Positions 1 to 17,739 of a stretch of DNA of 64,000 nucleotides are shown here, piece by piece; positions within the stretch are counted from its first letter, which is position 1; each line of letters starts with the position of its first letter. Below the pieces are notes generated by a model. The model was not told where the DNA came from. It searched no databases and worked only from the letters and a program-made list of their open reading frames with translations. Both the position numbers and the translations under genes were made by a program. Source of the stretch: Lepas anatifera (taxonomy: Eukaryota > Arthropoda > Thecostraca > Lepadidae); NCBI GenBank assembly GCA_034440635.1, contig JAOTON010001525.1:186001-250000 (forward strand). Reading direction: 5' to 3'.

Positions 1-247
1 CACAAAAACCCGAGGGGGTCTGAAAAGACCCCCACCCGGGCGAAGGTTAATATGGTAGTAGTTGCCAGATCATGGCGTCATTCACAGGAGGAGGTTTATT
101 TTTCAGCCTAGAGGAGCATTTTACAAATAAAAATATTGAGCTCATTGTACATTTTAAGAGAAATCATGGACTTTTTCATTTTCGGCTAAAAATACTCCCA
201 ATTACACTGAATTCCTGGATTCTACCAAGGTTTCACATTAACGTTAA
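1..247. mobile_element. End of a TTAA MITE (family X) with a nested TTAA element end
   Basis: Positions 51-243 match the right half of the family X elements at 1645-2099 and 24042-24523, including the stretches GGAGCATTTTA and CAAGGT.TCACATT near the end, and close on TTAA at 244-247. Positions 1-46 are the G/C-rich tip of a different TTAA element that ends on TTAA at 47-50. In intact X copies the sequence there reads straight through (TTGAATATGG), so the second element appears to have inserted into X. Both are cut by the window edge. Confidence 0.6.
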
Positions 248-250
248 ATG

Positions 251-1403
251 CCGCCATCCGCCCATGTCAACTGCGCTGATATTTTAAAAAGACAGTCGCT
301 TAGAGTTATCATTTTCTGAGGTGGAAAAAGTGTTATCAGATGGGGTCGGTACAAAACAGCATGAGATACACACATCGGGGGGTCACTACGGCATTAGTAA
401 ATAGTACCGAGTGCACTTCACTTGCGCTAGGCTTCTAAACAGTTGCCTAAGCGCACGCAGATAAAATGGAGAAAAACAAAACCACATGTCTAGTCCCCAC
501 GACACCACTCACTTCCGACGCCCATGGCTGCGCAGCATTTTTTCGTGCTAAAATTGCAGCCATAAAAATCCGCGGCGAAACGTCAGCCAGCGACGTGCGT
601 GCCCGGCGGTGCAGCATCACTGTAGGCGAGACACTGCGGCGCAGCATAGAACCAGGCACTGCGTGCTGCTTGGCGCAGAAGTAAAAATAGAAAAAAATAG
701 TACTTTGTGTAAAATCAAGATATCAAGGACATATCATTTCTCTTACTTGAATTTCATGAAGCTAATAACCATACCCGAAATTGGCACACAAAATACTTAC
801 TTCAGGTAAGATCACCAATTATTCATTTATCCTATCCACCTCTCACTTCGTAGCTGATGCCTCTTATGAAATATTACATGCTTCTTATATGTAAATAGCC
901 AGATTTTTCCCATTCCATGAAATCGGGTCAGGTCATTTTTGTGTTTTTACCTAGCATATTAATATCATACATCATTCGATTTTCCATGACGAGAGAAAGA
1001 GAATGGTGCCTAAAAATGATCCTGCTCAACTCTGTCAGACGCTAGAGTAAAAAAACTGCAAAAACTGTACTCTCAAATGCAACTTCTTTGACCTGTCATG
1101 ACCTCAATATTGGCCTGAGCCAAAGAGTGGCTGATGTATTTTCTTCATCAATTTTGATGGGCTATCCACTACCGTTCGCGTTTTTTTTATCCCGCATAGG
1201 AGCTGAGTTTAAGGGGGTGCTTGAAACCAGGGCATTTTTTAAGGAAAAGTCAGTGGGGGGCATTTCTTGTGCTGGCCATTATAGTGTCTTTATGGGATCA
1301 TAACCTCATTTTGAGGGGGTTTAATAAGACTTAGACGCGTCAGTGTTAAAAAATATTTCAATTTTTGTGTTATTCCATGTTATTCCAGGTTATAAATGCT
1401 GAC
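251..1403. other. Intergenic DNA; one dispersed-repeat block, no gene seen
   Basis: No supported coding region. Positions about 950-1115 resemble 44145-44330 and 55380-55490. All three read roughly CATATTA, CATCATT, CGA.GAGAGAAA, then a TGACCT-rich tail, so this is a piece of a dispersed element. The short reading frames between 447 and 810 overlap on both strands and show no motif. Confidence 0.5.
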
Positions 1404-2686
1404 CAGGGCTGCCAATTTTTTCCGCGGAAAAGGTAAAACCTAGTTAGAAAAAGGGTCAAAAAGGGGAAAATTTTTATTTTCACCAAAGTAGCCAAATAAA
1501 TACCACAAAAGCCAGATTTGAGGCTAAAACAACCATTAGCGGTCGTCATAAGCCCACAGAAAAAGCGACTTGTATCATTGTTTAAAACTAATTGTTGTCA
1601 GTTTGATATTTACCTGACGCAATATTTTCTAGCACATTACTCATTTAAAGGGAATGTGGCACCTTCATAACGTGATTTTAACGGAGATAGCCAAGTTGTA
1701 AAGCAAGTCGGAATATCCGGTACCCAATATATCATTTGTTTTAGAACTCGAGATTTCTGTAGAAAAACTAAAACCTACCTGAAATGCACCCATCATGTAC
1801 CCTTAGCAGCAGGCCACAGTTGTTATGGCTGTTGGTGTGACGACATACACTGACGTCACGGTGAGTATCAGCCAATCGAAGTCCTTGAAGCGTATTGAAT
1901 ATGGTAGTGGTTGTCAGATGATGACATCATCCACTGGCAGATATATGTTTCTTTCCCTAGAGGAGCATTTTAAAAATGAAAATATTGAGCTTATTTTACA
2001 TTTTCAGAGAAATCATGGACGCGTCCTTGATTTTCGGCTAAAATTTCCCCTAATTACACTAAATTCTAGGATTCAACCAAGGTGCCACATTCCCTTTAAT
2101 AGGAAGCCAGGGGTGCCTTTCAATCCCGCGTGACTATCGAAGGATTTTATCCACATAACCAGAACATTTGTTAGCATCAATAATCATCTTGGCCGCACCT
2201 CTCCCCGCTAACATTTATTGCTTTCTCCCCAACTATGCATTTTTGCTCTTGAACAGTGCGAAACTAGGATTTTTGGTAAGTGAGGAGTGCGGAGCCTCAG
2301 AGGGCACACTTTGCCATCGAATTTCCACCCAAAGGGCACATGAAGTATCGCCTACTTTGCGTCCGGTTTTCGGTGGCCATCATTCTTGTGGATCGTGTTT
2401 TTAACAAAGTTCTGTCCCTCCCTCCCACCATCATACCATTTTATCTGCTGCTCTGCTGCTTTTTCGGTGTCAGAATATCGTATTCAAGAGCGGATGAGGT
2501 CAAAAGAAGCCATACCTATTTATAGAACAAGGGACAAACCAGAAATAGCTTAGGTGACAGCTCCAAGAAAAGGGGGCAAAAAGGCCAGATTCCAAGAAAG
2601 GGCCAACCAAAAATAATTGTGGGGCCAAACGCAAAAAGGCCCGATTCGAGATATTTGGTCACAAAATGGCCAACCTAGCAGCCATG
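1404..2686. mobile_element. Decayed hAT-like element
   Basis: The left end reads CAGGGCTGCCAATTTTT. The right end, reverse complemented, reads CATGGCTGCTAGGTTGGCCA, the kind of CA.GG terminus seen in hAT elements. The flanking 8-mers (ATGCTGAC and AAGCGGCC) agree at 5 of 8 positions, so the target duplication is weak. Just inside both ends are similar GGCCAAA/AAAAGGCC blocks. A family X MITE (1645-2099) is nested inside. No transposase is visible. Confidence 0.4.
1645..2099 (+). mobile_element. TTAA-flanked MITE, family X (complete copy)
   Basis: Flanked by TTAA at 1645-1648 and 2096-2099. The ends are inverted repeats (AGGGAATGTGGCACCTT and its complement). TTAA duplication points to the piggyBac superfamily; the transposase is not encoded. 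Other copies are at 24042-24523, 24520-25672 (reverse), 41143-41600 (reverse) and fragments at 51-247 and about 44564-44606. Confidence 0.75.
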
Positions 2687-4814
2687 AAGCGGCCGCGATG
2701 TATTCCAAATGAAAAGGTTATTTTCTTATTTTGCTTTATGAGTGTGGCAAGGTAAGTAAATTCCTAAAGTATGGAACACGAGTGGTTTATAGGCTAAATC
2801 ATGATAAGTTTTATGTATTTACCTACAATGATGTGTGGCTGTTGCTGTCAAAATCATCTAGGGAATGTAGTAGGTACAAAAACCAGTTAATGATTTTGTA
2901 GGCTTATCGACGCACTGTCAGGGTCATATGGCGTCGCCCGCTTTTTCCTTTTTGGAAAGGTTTCTCGGGAGACAGTTCGATGATTTCAACGAAGGTCTGT
3001 GGCCGAATATTTAATCTCTCCCAATTTTTAACATCTAGGAATCGATAAGAAAGGCCAGCTAACAACTTATTGACTTTGCAGAACAAATTGATGCAGCGAT
3101 CTCACTATAAATTTCACGTATGCTACAAGCCTCGGAAAAGGGGGACCAGGGGCCCTGCCCCCCCCACTTTTTGACCAGCAATTTCCTGGTCTCAGTCAAA
3201 ATGGGAGAACACCGGAAATTTGTATAACCAGCCGCTGCGGAAGGCAACGAAGACCTCAAAATCGAACAGTTTTTGGTAGTAACGTGGAAAATTTGTTGTC
3301 AGCATCAGGTTGAAGTTTGGCTGGCCCGCTCGCTTTTTTACCGGTGGTGACGTTTATGTATGCTACTACCACAATAATAAATAAAAAGACGAAGCACTTC
3401 ACACCGCCACACCAGCAACCAGTCTTACGCGCTTTGACTACACCGTGTCCCGTCTAATCCACGAACGAGCTCTAAGCGCTCACAACTGACCGCGTGTGAA
3501 ATGAGAGCATCATACAATCTCGCGACACTGGTTAGGGTCTGGCCTTCCGGTCGGATAGAGAATGATGTTTGATTGGTTGTAGGCCAGCGTTCATCTCCAG
3601 CGTTGTGATTATTTGATGCTGAGGTCGCTTTACCGGGATTTCCTGTAACTACGCGCTTTGTTTCGTCTTCGCACGATGGAGGAGACAGCCACGGATAGAA
3701 ATTGTGTAACACAACTTTTGTGGACTGCCAATTTGGCACCAGCAAAAAAACTAAATTATTATTATAGGGTGGCGTTCTGTCTTATTTTCATTAGGTAGTT
3801 TTCATTTGTTGCAGTTTAAGTAATCTCCTGTCTTTTTCACTGGGGGGCCGATTTCCGGGCACTGGGGGGCATTTGGCCGACTGGGGGCAAATGCCCCCCA
3901 GTTAACATGTTAAAAATGGCCTGCTTGAAACCCCCCAACCCACCATGGCGAAGATGGCTCGCGGGCCCTCCGGGGTGGGTGTTAATGAAAATGCATCGGC
4001 ACACAATCCAAATTTTCCCATTATGATCGTTGCAATGCAGCCAAATTACATAATTTCACTCACTGAACTGGCTTACTATCGCATTCAACTCGGTCAGAAT
4101 CGTGGTGACCGGTCAAACTCAGTTTGTACCTCGGTACTTATATGCCCCACACGGTGGGGGGTGGTTAAGACCAAGAGTTGTCGGTCTCATGGACGAGCCA
4201 GTCCTTGGACTAGGTGATGATAAAATCGTTGCCAACATTTTGCTAAGCAGAACAAGTCCAATAGGTTGTAAAATTATTTTATGTATGAAGATTTTGTGAA
4301 TTATACATTCTATTCGCCTGCGTAGGTTTAAGTCAATGAAGATGCTCGGCATGTGAGAAATTATGACGTCACATGGTTACGTCATGATCCGGCCGAATCG
4401 CCGGATGACCGTGCCTTATACGTTAAGGGCCTTGGTCTGGACACGCCTTTCAATAGTGGCACTGCGAGAAACAACACCTCGGCAAATATGTAAATGATTA
4501 AAGTCAACAGCTTACAGGGTTATCAGTAGATCCGAAATGTTTTTTTAACAAATTTAAGGGATATTTGTCTACGTGCTCAAAATTTGCTTCACAAGAAACA
4601 TTATTTTTACCAGTTCGCTATATTGCATTGTAGCATGTTCTCGTCGCAATAGACAACACAACCACATATCGGACGGGCACACGACCACACATCGGATTGA
4701 CATGAATGCGCCCGGGGGGATCCTGCGTGGTAACGGAGCAAAATGACACCGATGGATACCCAAAACAAACATTAAAAGAAGTCGGGGCAATTTTTACCAC
4801 TCAGAGCTGAGAGC
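2687..4814. other. No recognisable gene or element
   Basis: About 2.1 kb of unique-looking DNA. Short open frames on both strands have no motif, signal peptide or consistent composition. A C-run (3162-3171) and a short G-rich patch (3841-3905) are the only local biases. Confidence 0.5.
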
Positions 4815-5520
4815 TGGCCATGTCGCAGTGGGATGCCCTAAGGCTGAAAAAGAGCGGTTAATCGTGAAATTGGGGTACCCGAATACAAAGAAGAGGAAAA
4901 GCGAAGTTGAAGGCGGTATACGTAAAAGTGGAGCTCCCCAAGGCAAAGAAAGAGCAGACAATTGTGGAAAATGGGCGCGCAATCATGCACTAGAGGGCAG
5001 TCAAAAGTGGATAAGTGTTCAATTTTATGGTGGGCCGCTTTAGAGCTAAAAGGGACGGTCAAGCATGATTTAGGGGCTCCGAATCACAAAGCGGAGGGCG
5101 GCCAGAGGTGAATGAGGGCAGTCCACGTTGAAGCGGGGTGCTTTAAGGCTGCACAAGAGCGGCCAACAGTGGAGAAGGTGCGCACAATCATGCAGAAGAG
5201 AGCGGCTAAAAGTGGATGAGGGCAGTTCATGTTGCAGTGGGGCACCCAAGGGCTGAAAAGCAGATCAATTATGAAAACGGGGTGCTCAACCACAAAGTTA
5301 AGAGCGCCTGGAGGTAAATGAGGGTGGTCCACGTTGCAGAGTTCCACCAAGGGCTGAAAAAGGGTGGCCAATCGCGAAATATGGGGTTCCCAACCATAAA
5401 ATAGAGGGCGTCTGGAAGTGAGTGAGGGGTCCACATTGAAGTGGGGCGCCCTAGATCTGCAAAGGAGCGGCCAGTAATGGAGAACAGGCGAACAATCAAG
5501 GGGGATTCCAGAACAGATCG
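4815..5520. repeat. ~105-bp minisatellite of about seven units in two alternating types
   Basis: Each unit begins near CCACGTTGAAGTGGGG (seen at about 4817, 5118, 5228, 5327 and 5431) and continues with AAGGCTGAAAAAGAGCGG. Units differ in their second half. Type A has a GTGAAATTGGGGTACCC..CACAAAG block. Type B has GTGGAGAA..GCGCACAATCATGC. The order reads A B A B A A B. Long open frames on the minus strand here result from the repeat and are not called as genes. Confidence 0.7.
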
Positions 5521-6960
5521 ACCCAGGCTTGACACCACCATGTCTAGGAAATATTTGAAACTTTGTCTCCGGGGTAGTTTTAGGCCAGGAACACGCCTGT
5601 GAGAATCTTAGCCCCCTCCGACCAAGGGTGACCGAGTCATAGCCCGAGACATTTTTGGGGAGTCACCTTGTAGACTCATCTTTGATGCTTTATAACTCAA
5701 AAACGCATTACCTGATTATCAAGTTTTATATATAATTGAACTCGTATTGAACTATATATTATTTTGAAAAACGCAAGTTTTAAAATTTTAATAGATTTCA
5801 CTTTTAATTTGTTTGGTCTTTTCTTTCTTGACCTAGCTTGACCTTTTCGCAGTTGAAATTGACCTGTTTAACATCTAAAAAATTTTGCTTCATAAATTAT
5901 CTTTCGATAAAAACAATAAAAATGCGTTCTTGCTATAAATTCCAAATTGTAGCACCTAACGTGTGTTTGCAGACTTTTTTGGTCTTTGACCACTGCGGTA
6001 GTACAGCCTTACGTTTAACGCCGCAAACAAAGCGGTTGCTTTTGTAATCGGTTGCTTGCAATGATACTGCATTGTCCTTACGATATTTTCATCGTGCAAG
6101 TGTCAGAGTTTATGAGAATTAGCACGCACCCATACGAGGGGGCGGGCAACCGGCCTCCTCAGGTTTCCACAGGTAGTAAAAACAACACCTTCGCGCAGCG
6201 CCATCATGCTTCATCTACCTCTAACTCGAAATTTTTGCAGCTTCTAGCAAAATTCTAGGTCTGGGTCATACCAGGTCAGTCCGCCAACCCAGGTCAAGAG
6301 ACCTAACCTCCAAAAAAACTTTGGAGGTGCATCAGTAAGATAAAGTTGAACCTATCGTGCTTAGATTCACATCACATAGTAGGGTCACCGAGGAAGCTAA
6401 TTTTTCGAAGCAGGATTTCTATATCAATCATCTGGAACGAGGTCATGGCCACAATCTTTCCATTCCAAATGCATGGGACAATTAGTAAATTTTGATAACT
6501 TGCGAGAATTCAGAATTGTCGAGAATTGCGATACATGTATCCTAGTGCTTATCACGCGAGTCCAGCTACAAACACACTGCTGTTTGCAATACACAGAAGT
6601 AATTGTACCGTTGCCCAGGTTCTAAGAGATTCGTGCTTATTTACGGATCTTTGTATCGTTGCATTTAGCATAATCTGCACTGCACCTTACAGCAAAAACC
6701 TAGTTAATTTGACATGACAAAAGAGCAAGTAATCAACAGCACATACATTCTGTTTATTTCTAAGTAATTGCGTAAAACTATGCTAGTTAGCATTGGAAAT
6801 TGCGAAGATTGTCTTGGATATTGAGTGTACCTTATGCTCTGCTCTCTTGCACTGGGATAACCTGTACTTTGCTAATTATATGATGATAATCAGGAGTCGC
6901 ACATTGTTGTTATCTGTCATTTAGACACTTTTCAGCCATCTATTTTGAGAGCGTAAGATC
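5521..6960. other. No gene; fragment of a TGACCT-rich TTAA element
   Basis: From about 6118 the sequence starts TTAGCACGCACCC..GAGGGGGCGGG and is followed by a 5'-GCGCAGCGCC block and then AGGTCA/GACCT repeats (6270-6310). This is the same order as the TTAA elements at 24806 and 28249, with a mutated TTAA. The remainder is A/T-rich and has nothing recognisable. Confidence 0.4.
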
Positions 6961-6965
6961 GCCCT

Positions 6966-8888
6966 GTGGTGGACTGTGGTGGGTGCTCCGCCCCGTCCCG
7001 CTGCCGCCTGGCGGGTCTCGTCTCTAGTAAGGCCGAGGTACCGGTGGATTGTCGGTCGTTGTGGGCTGCCGGCCTGAGGCGTGAACAACTTGAGCTGCTG
7101 CACGCTTCATGGATTTCGAATATTTTTCCAGACACTGAAAACAATTTATTAAAAGCCGGGATAGAAAGGTATCCAGGCCCTCGCGATTTTTCAGAGGATT
7201 TCAGGATAGCACATGTTAATATCAATTCTATAACCGCAGGCCACAAGCGTGACGAGTTGGAAATTTTCACAGAATCTAATGGAATTTAAGTCCTAGCAAT
7301 TTCCAAAACAAAACTCGACGATACTGCGCATTCTAGTCGTTTCATGCTTAAAAACTTTCTCAAACTCCCTTTTTACGGCACAGAAATCGTTCCGGTGGAG
7401 GTGTTGCATTGTACTTTCACTCATCTTTAGCTGCCTCACGACTCCCCGATCTGGAAATTGGAGAAGAAGAATGGATTTGGGCTAAAATAAAGTTTAAGAA
7501 TATAACACTCGTAATATGTAGCGTTTAGGTTCCACCAAATCTAAGCTCAATTCGTTTCGAAGAGTTTCTACTTAATTTAGCTGAAAGCACGAGCAACGCA
7601 CAAAAGTTCAACCCCACCACGATCATTGTAATAGGAGACTTTAACGCTGGAAATTGTATTTTAACTAACACTTATGTAAACCACAGCCCAACTTCAAATT
7701 CAGAGTGGAAACTAAAAAATTTAGCAGATTCATTGGCACTCTCGCAATTGATCCAGGAACCAACAAGACTGGAGGGAAACACGCACAACCTGCGCGATTT
7801 AATTTTCGTTTCCGAGTGTATTTTGGTTGAGGAGAGCGGATTACTCCTTCTTCTTTTTATATTAGACCACTTTCCGATCTATTTATCATTAAAAGGAAAA
7901 ATAATCAACACCCCAGCACACCAGAAGACAATATCGGACTACTCCAAGCTCGATCATCTCAGACTGACGCAACAAATGATGACAACTAACTGGGACGACA
8001 TTCTTGACAACGACATAGACAACGCCACCGCTGAATTCACATTAACTTTATGTCACGCTGCTGAAAATTGTATCCCTAGAAAACAAATATCATCTCGCCC
8101 AGTCAACAAGCTATGGGTGACAGGAGAAGTGAGGAGACTTATGAGAAAACGGGACAGGCTATTCAAAATTGCAAAAACAAAACAAGCAAAACTGGGTGCG
8201 GGCGAAAACAACTTAAGTGATTGGAACAAATGGCGACGATGTAGGAACGAAGTAACAAGCAAAGCAAGATATCTCAAAGGCAAAAAACTGTCAAAAGACG
8301 CTGAAATACTTCTGGAAGATACAAGAACCCCACAAATACCATGAAATACTCAAGAATATGACCGGCAGCTCTAAAACTCACTGAATCCCACCTCTCGTAG
8401 ACAGCAACGTTTACCTTGTCACCAGCGATCTAGCTAAAGCCGAACTATTCAATGGGTACTTTGCGGCCCAAACACAACTTCCAAACAGCGAGCAACACCA
8501 AATTCCTGACATTAACAACCAAAACGTACCACAGTTTACCATGACGAGAATAACAGAAAGGGAAGTCTTAAAAATCAGAAATGGGCTAAATCAAAACAAG
8601 CCGACGGGACCAGACGGAATTCCAGTTAAATTTATCAAGCTTGTCGCTCTTATTATTGCGGAACCCCTTTCCCGGCTATTTAACAAATCTATTCCAGACG
8701 GGCGATTCCCAAAATTCTGGAAGATAGCCACAGTTCAACCAGTTTTCAAGAAGAAAGGTAGCTCAGCTGAGGTATCTGGTTATTGGCCCATAAGCTTATT
8801 GTGCTGTCTCTCAAAAATTTTCGAGAAAATAATATTTCGTAGGGTTTATACACATCACAAGAAAAACAACAGAGGAAGCATATTTTAA
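6966..8888 (+). pseudogene. Decayed CR1/Jockey-type LINE: endonuclease plus start of reverse transcriptase
   Basis: A non-LTR retrotransposon broken by stops and frameshifts. The first frame (6966-7289) ends in a decayed 2A-type motif, GIERYPGP, at 7158-7181, followed by FRIAHVNINSI, the usual start of an AP-endonuclease domain. The frame at 7733-8344 carries the endonuclease C-terminus (LIQEPTR..N..DLIFVS, then DHFPI) and a basic linker rich in KRDRLFK and RRCRNEV. The frame at 8541-8888 begins the reverse transcriptase with KPTGPDGIPVKFIK and YWPISLLCCLSKIFEKI. The catalytic part of the reverse transcriptase and the 3' end are missing after about 8890. In intact relatives the protein nicks target DNA and copies its own RNA. 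This copy cannot move by itself. Confidence 0.8.
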
Positions 8889-9069
8889 GGGAGTTACCTC
8901 AGATGCGATCAGTGTTTTTCAGCAGGAACGAAGAGGAGTTTTATTAGGGTTCAAATAGGGATCAATGATATACTTCGAACTTTTTGTAGACCTCTTCACT
9001 GGTTTATAATTCACCCATACTGAAGCATAAAAAATCGTACTTTGCTAATTCAGGCACTAGAATGAGGCC

Positions 9070-9387
9070 GACTGTAGACTTTGTCTAGACCTGGTCTCTG
9101 CATTCTAAGCATGGTAATCACCTAGTTACGATAGGATGGCGACTGATTAACACCAACTAAACCATGTTCAAAGCCTCGTTCTTGCGATAAGTTACTAGAG
9201 TAAGAAATGCTAGCACATTTGTTGGCCATGGTAAAGACTTCGTACATACTTGGTTATTGCATTTTAAACATTGTAGGCACTTCGTTGCAATACGATGGTC
9301 GATGATTAATACCAACTCAACCCTGGTCAAAGCCTTGTTCTCGTGCTAACTTTTGGGCCCGCAATGTTAGTTTTTGGAGTAAAAAAC
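9070..9387. repeat. Tandem duplication, ~159-bp period, two diverged copies
   Basis: The blocks GCATTCTAAGCATGGTAA, ACGATAGGATGGCGACTGAT and ACCAACTAAACCATGTTCAA (from 9100) recur 159 bp later as GCATTTTAAACATTGTAG, ATACGATGGTCGATGAT and ACCAACTCAACCCTGGTCAA. The copies are clearly diverged. No coding potential is seen. Confidence 0.65.
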
Positions 9388-9484
9388 TGGTAAATGCTTG
9401 CTAATGATGCAGACATTTAGAACACAAACTTTAGGGTTCTGCAGGCCTCGTTTCGAGGTTGTAACTTAGTGAAAAATTCTCTCA

Positions 9485-9700
9485 GTGTTGAGTGGCTCAC
9501 CACCGGACCAGAGCATGGCTGAGGTAGGAAGAGTGCTTGGTTCGCAATGGGGGTGCTCTCACCTCTCAACTGGGGATATCAAGGTTCGGTTCAGGGACCA
9601 AGAGTCCGGCTGTAGCAGTTCCTGACTCACCAATCCAGGCCCTGAGGCATTGCGCGGCTGCGAATGTTATGAGATGAGATGATGATGTATGTATTTGTGA
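9485..9700 (+). repeat. Candidate tRNA-derived SINE
   Basis: The segment starts with GAGTGGCTCACCACC, loosely like a Pol III A box. It has GGTTCGGTTC, close to a B box, near 9584, and ends in a simple repeat tail GATGAGATGATGATG. This head-and-tail order is typical of SINEs. No second copy was recognised in the window, so the call is tentative. Confidence 0.3.
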
Positions 9701-9839
9701 AAATCCTGAATTAACTAGCTTCAGCATATTTCGTGGTCTTACATGCATTTTCCGAATATGTTTTACAATTCAGCTGCGGTTAGGACGGTAACTGACATTG
9801 CTGCCTGCACTGCCTGGCCTGGGCCCTGTCGGTCCGCAG

Positions 9840-15341
<5,502 letters not shown>

Positions 15342-15903
15342 ACCTGCGCCCGGCGCCCGGCCTGAATCAGTGTTCCGGCGGTGTATTGTAATCGGGTCTG
15401 TGATAAAACATACACTCAGTATAAACCAAAGCAACGGGTGTTTCAAGACTGTTCAGAGCTATCTCGCGACAACATTCAAAGGAAATTGTAAGGATATCGT
15501 AGAGAAGGAACAAGTGGCGTTATTGCTGTTTAGAGACAGCGGTAAAATGTCAAGAGCTTTTTGTTTCTGAAATTGTGACAGTGGTATGACCTAATCCCAC
15601 TGTCATACCTGGCTGCATATAGGCATCTTCGCGATGCATGTAGAGTGTTGGAACACCCTCACCTCATCACTCTCTTAAGGATGGACTGTTTCCAAACCTT
15701 ACTATGGCCTTACGTAAAGCACCTACCCGTCCTTTTTCAGACGCCTCACCCGGGGTCAATGGTGGAAGGCGTCTCCGGACCATATCGGTGGCCCGCAGCG
15801 GCTCAGAGGAGGCCAAAGTTAAAGTCACAGTCTTTGTGATGTCAACAGTGACACCTCGTCATAGCGTGCTTTCGTTATCAGGCCGTGAGGGGTCCTCATC
15901 CAC
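15342..15903. other. 3' flank of the coiled-coil gene; nothing recognised
   Basis: Presumed 3' UTR and spacer. No polyadenylation hexamer, repeat or coding motif is evident. Confidence 0.4.
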
Positions 15904-16950
15904 TTATACGGTATCCTCCATTACGGTTTGCCGCCGTCGGCGCACTCGTATGAGACCCGTCCGTTCCTGAGCAGCCGCCTCCAACATAGGAGGTGCTCGC
16001 AGACCTGCTGGTGTTGAGAGTCGCCTGTGGCTGACCCTTCGTATCCAAACAGCGAGCAAAACAACTGACACAATGTTCAGAACGAGCAAAAAGCTATATC
16101 CCGACATTTATCCGCTGGGATGGGACAGCCACCGTAAAGGATGATAGGGCGGTAGTTGGTTTCGTAATTGTTCAAAATGCATAAGATTATTATTAAACTC
16201 CTGCAAGTCAATCGACTGCCGTGTTATCTTAGTACCTTCTTTAAAGTGTTTAAGAAATTCGTCATACTGGTGTGGTTTGGGTAGGGTGGCAGTCATGTTT
16301 TGCCAAAGGCTTATAGAAAAGTTCAAAGAAAATACGTCCACAATGGGATAAGATGAGAGATTGGTGGTAACCACATCACTACCGGATACATAGCTAGGAA
16401 GGCGGATGTGATCATTGAATGTCGCAGTACAGCCTGGTTTCAACCTGAAGGCACCGGTTCCAGTCAGTTTATACCGACCCAGGTCTGGTTTGGACCCTGA
16501 AAGTCCCAGACACTCCACCGCCAGTTCTGCAGTAGCAGCGCCATACAACCAGATTCCTTGGCCCATGTGTCGGAATAGAGGGCCGTCCCGATACTGAATT
16601 TGAACAGGGCATAAGGTGGGGACAGGAACCTCTGTGAACAACTGATATAGAAAACTAGCTTGGTCATTTTTTGGTGGCAGTCAGAATAGCCCATTTGGAG
16701 ACAAGGGTGCTCATTGCTTTAAATTTCGATACTTGTTCTTTTGATGCAGTGCCACGGGAGACCGTGTCTTCCCATTGCATCAAGGTGGATGATTGACTTG
16801 TTAAGATTTTATCCAATTTCGCAGCCTGGGCACGTAGGATGTTGAGAGTATTCTCATACCCTCCGAAATCCACCGTGGTACAGATTGTCCAATCGGAGCC
16901 CGTGGCGATCATTTCCCCAAGAGTTTAAAGTAGACCCCGTGATGCAGCTG
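15904..16950 (-). pseudogene. Retroviral-type envelope glycoprotein remnant (arthropod F-like env)
   Basis: Read on the minus strand, three pieces line up. 16912-16664 carries WTICTTVDFGGYENTL, then an amphipathic helix-rich region. 16641-16108 carries a cysteine-containing ectodomain with motifs CLGLSG and LTGTGAFRLKPGC and several N-glycosylation sequons (NLS, NFS, NMT). 16107-15904 carries one strong membrane helix (YSFLLVLNIVSVVLLAVW) and a basic cytoplasmic tail. The first two pieces are in different frames, with the shift at or near an A6 tract (T6 at 16667-16672). The second and third are in the same frame and are separated by a single TAA. The order ectodomain, membrane anchor, short tail fits the F-like envelopes of insect retroelements. 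The family call is inference from pattern, and the gene is not functional as it stands. Confidence 0.5.
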
Positions 16951-17440
16951 AAGATTGGTGTTTGGTGTCTGGCCAGGCTGCTCTTCCGCGGGTTCGACGA
17001 CGCCAGCTTCCATTTGTGGGAAAAGTAGCACCACCAAGAGTGGAATCAGGTGAGCCACCTAAAACAAACCGACCATTGTATGATACGATGTTTCACGGTT
17101 GGTACCGACATGGCGGTCCCACATTTCTCCGAGGTCGTTCCCGAATTGCCTGTGGGCTCGGAATCCTGTTATAGTGGTGTTCCTCGGAAGATGATGAGGT
17201 TTCAGCTTCTGAAAGAACGTAGTGGTTATACCACTGAATTCACTTCCCTGTGCTCCCGGAGTTTGAACCGGAGCTTCCAGCTCGTAGTTATATTCCGCAT
17301 CGCCGGAGCATGGTGGAGCAATTGCAGCCTCCATGCCATGTGCCCCAGTTTCCTTATTCATACTCAAAGGAAACAAATACCCAGTTAGTATACGGCATAC
17401 AATAGGTCTAATTATCTCTGTCAGGTCTGAGGTTCGGAAC
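16951..17440 (-). pseudogene. Possible upstream remainder of the env or pol remnant
   Basis: A minus-strand open frame (17376-17059) precedes the env remnant in the same direction. It has no motif I can name. It may be the degraded N-terminal part of env or the end of pol. LTRs were not found around it. Confidence 0.2.
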
Positions 17441-17555
17441 CAACATAATTACTTTGCTAGTATCATTCATAAAAAACGGGGATCCTAACTAAACCTGGCG
17501 ACCCGCTAACGCCAGATCCCCGCGGTGGCAATACCTTCCAATATACCATAGCACT

Positions 17556-17645
17556 CCTTACCTCGGAGGCCCTCAGCTCCACGCTAACATATTCCGCACT
17601 CCTTACCTCGGAGGCCTTCAGCTCCACGCTGGCCGGACTTACGCT
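17556..17645. repeat. 45-bp tandem duplication
   Basis: CCTTACCTCGGAGGCC followed by TCAGCTCCACGCT occurs at 17556 and again at 17601, with one or two differences. Confidence 0.7.
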
Positions 17646-17739
17646 CTCTCTCGGAGGCATCAGCTGCCCGCTCTCTCGGGGCCATGGACTTAAGGGTGCG
17701 TTACCCTCGACACATGCGCCACACGACATGACCCATCAG

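Noticed and set aside
447..809. Overlapping short frames on both strands near the start
   Set aside because: They are 60-72 codons with no motif, no splice context and random composition.
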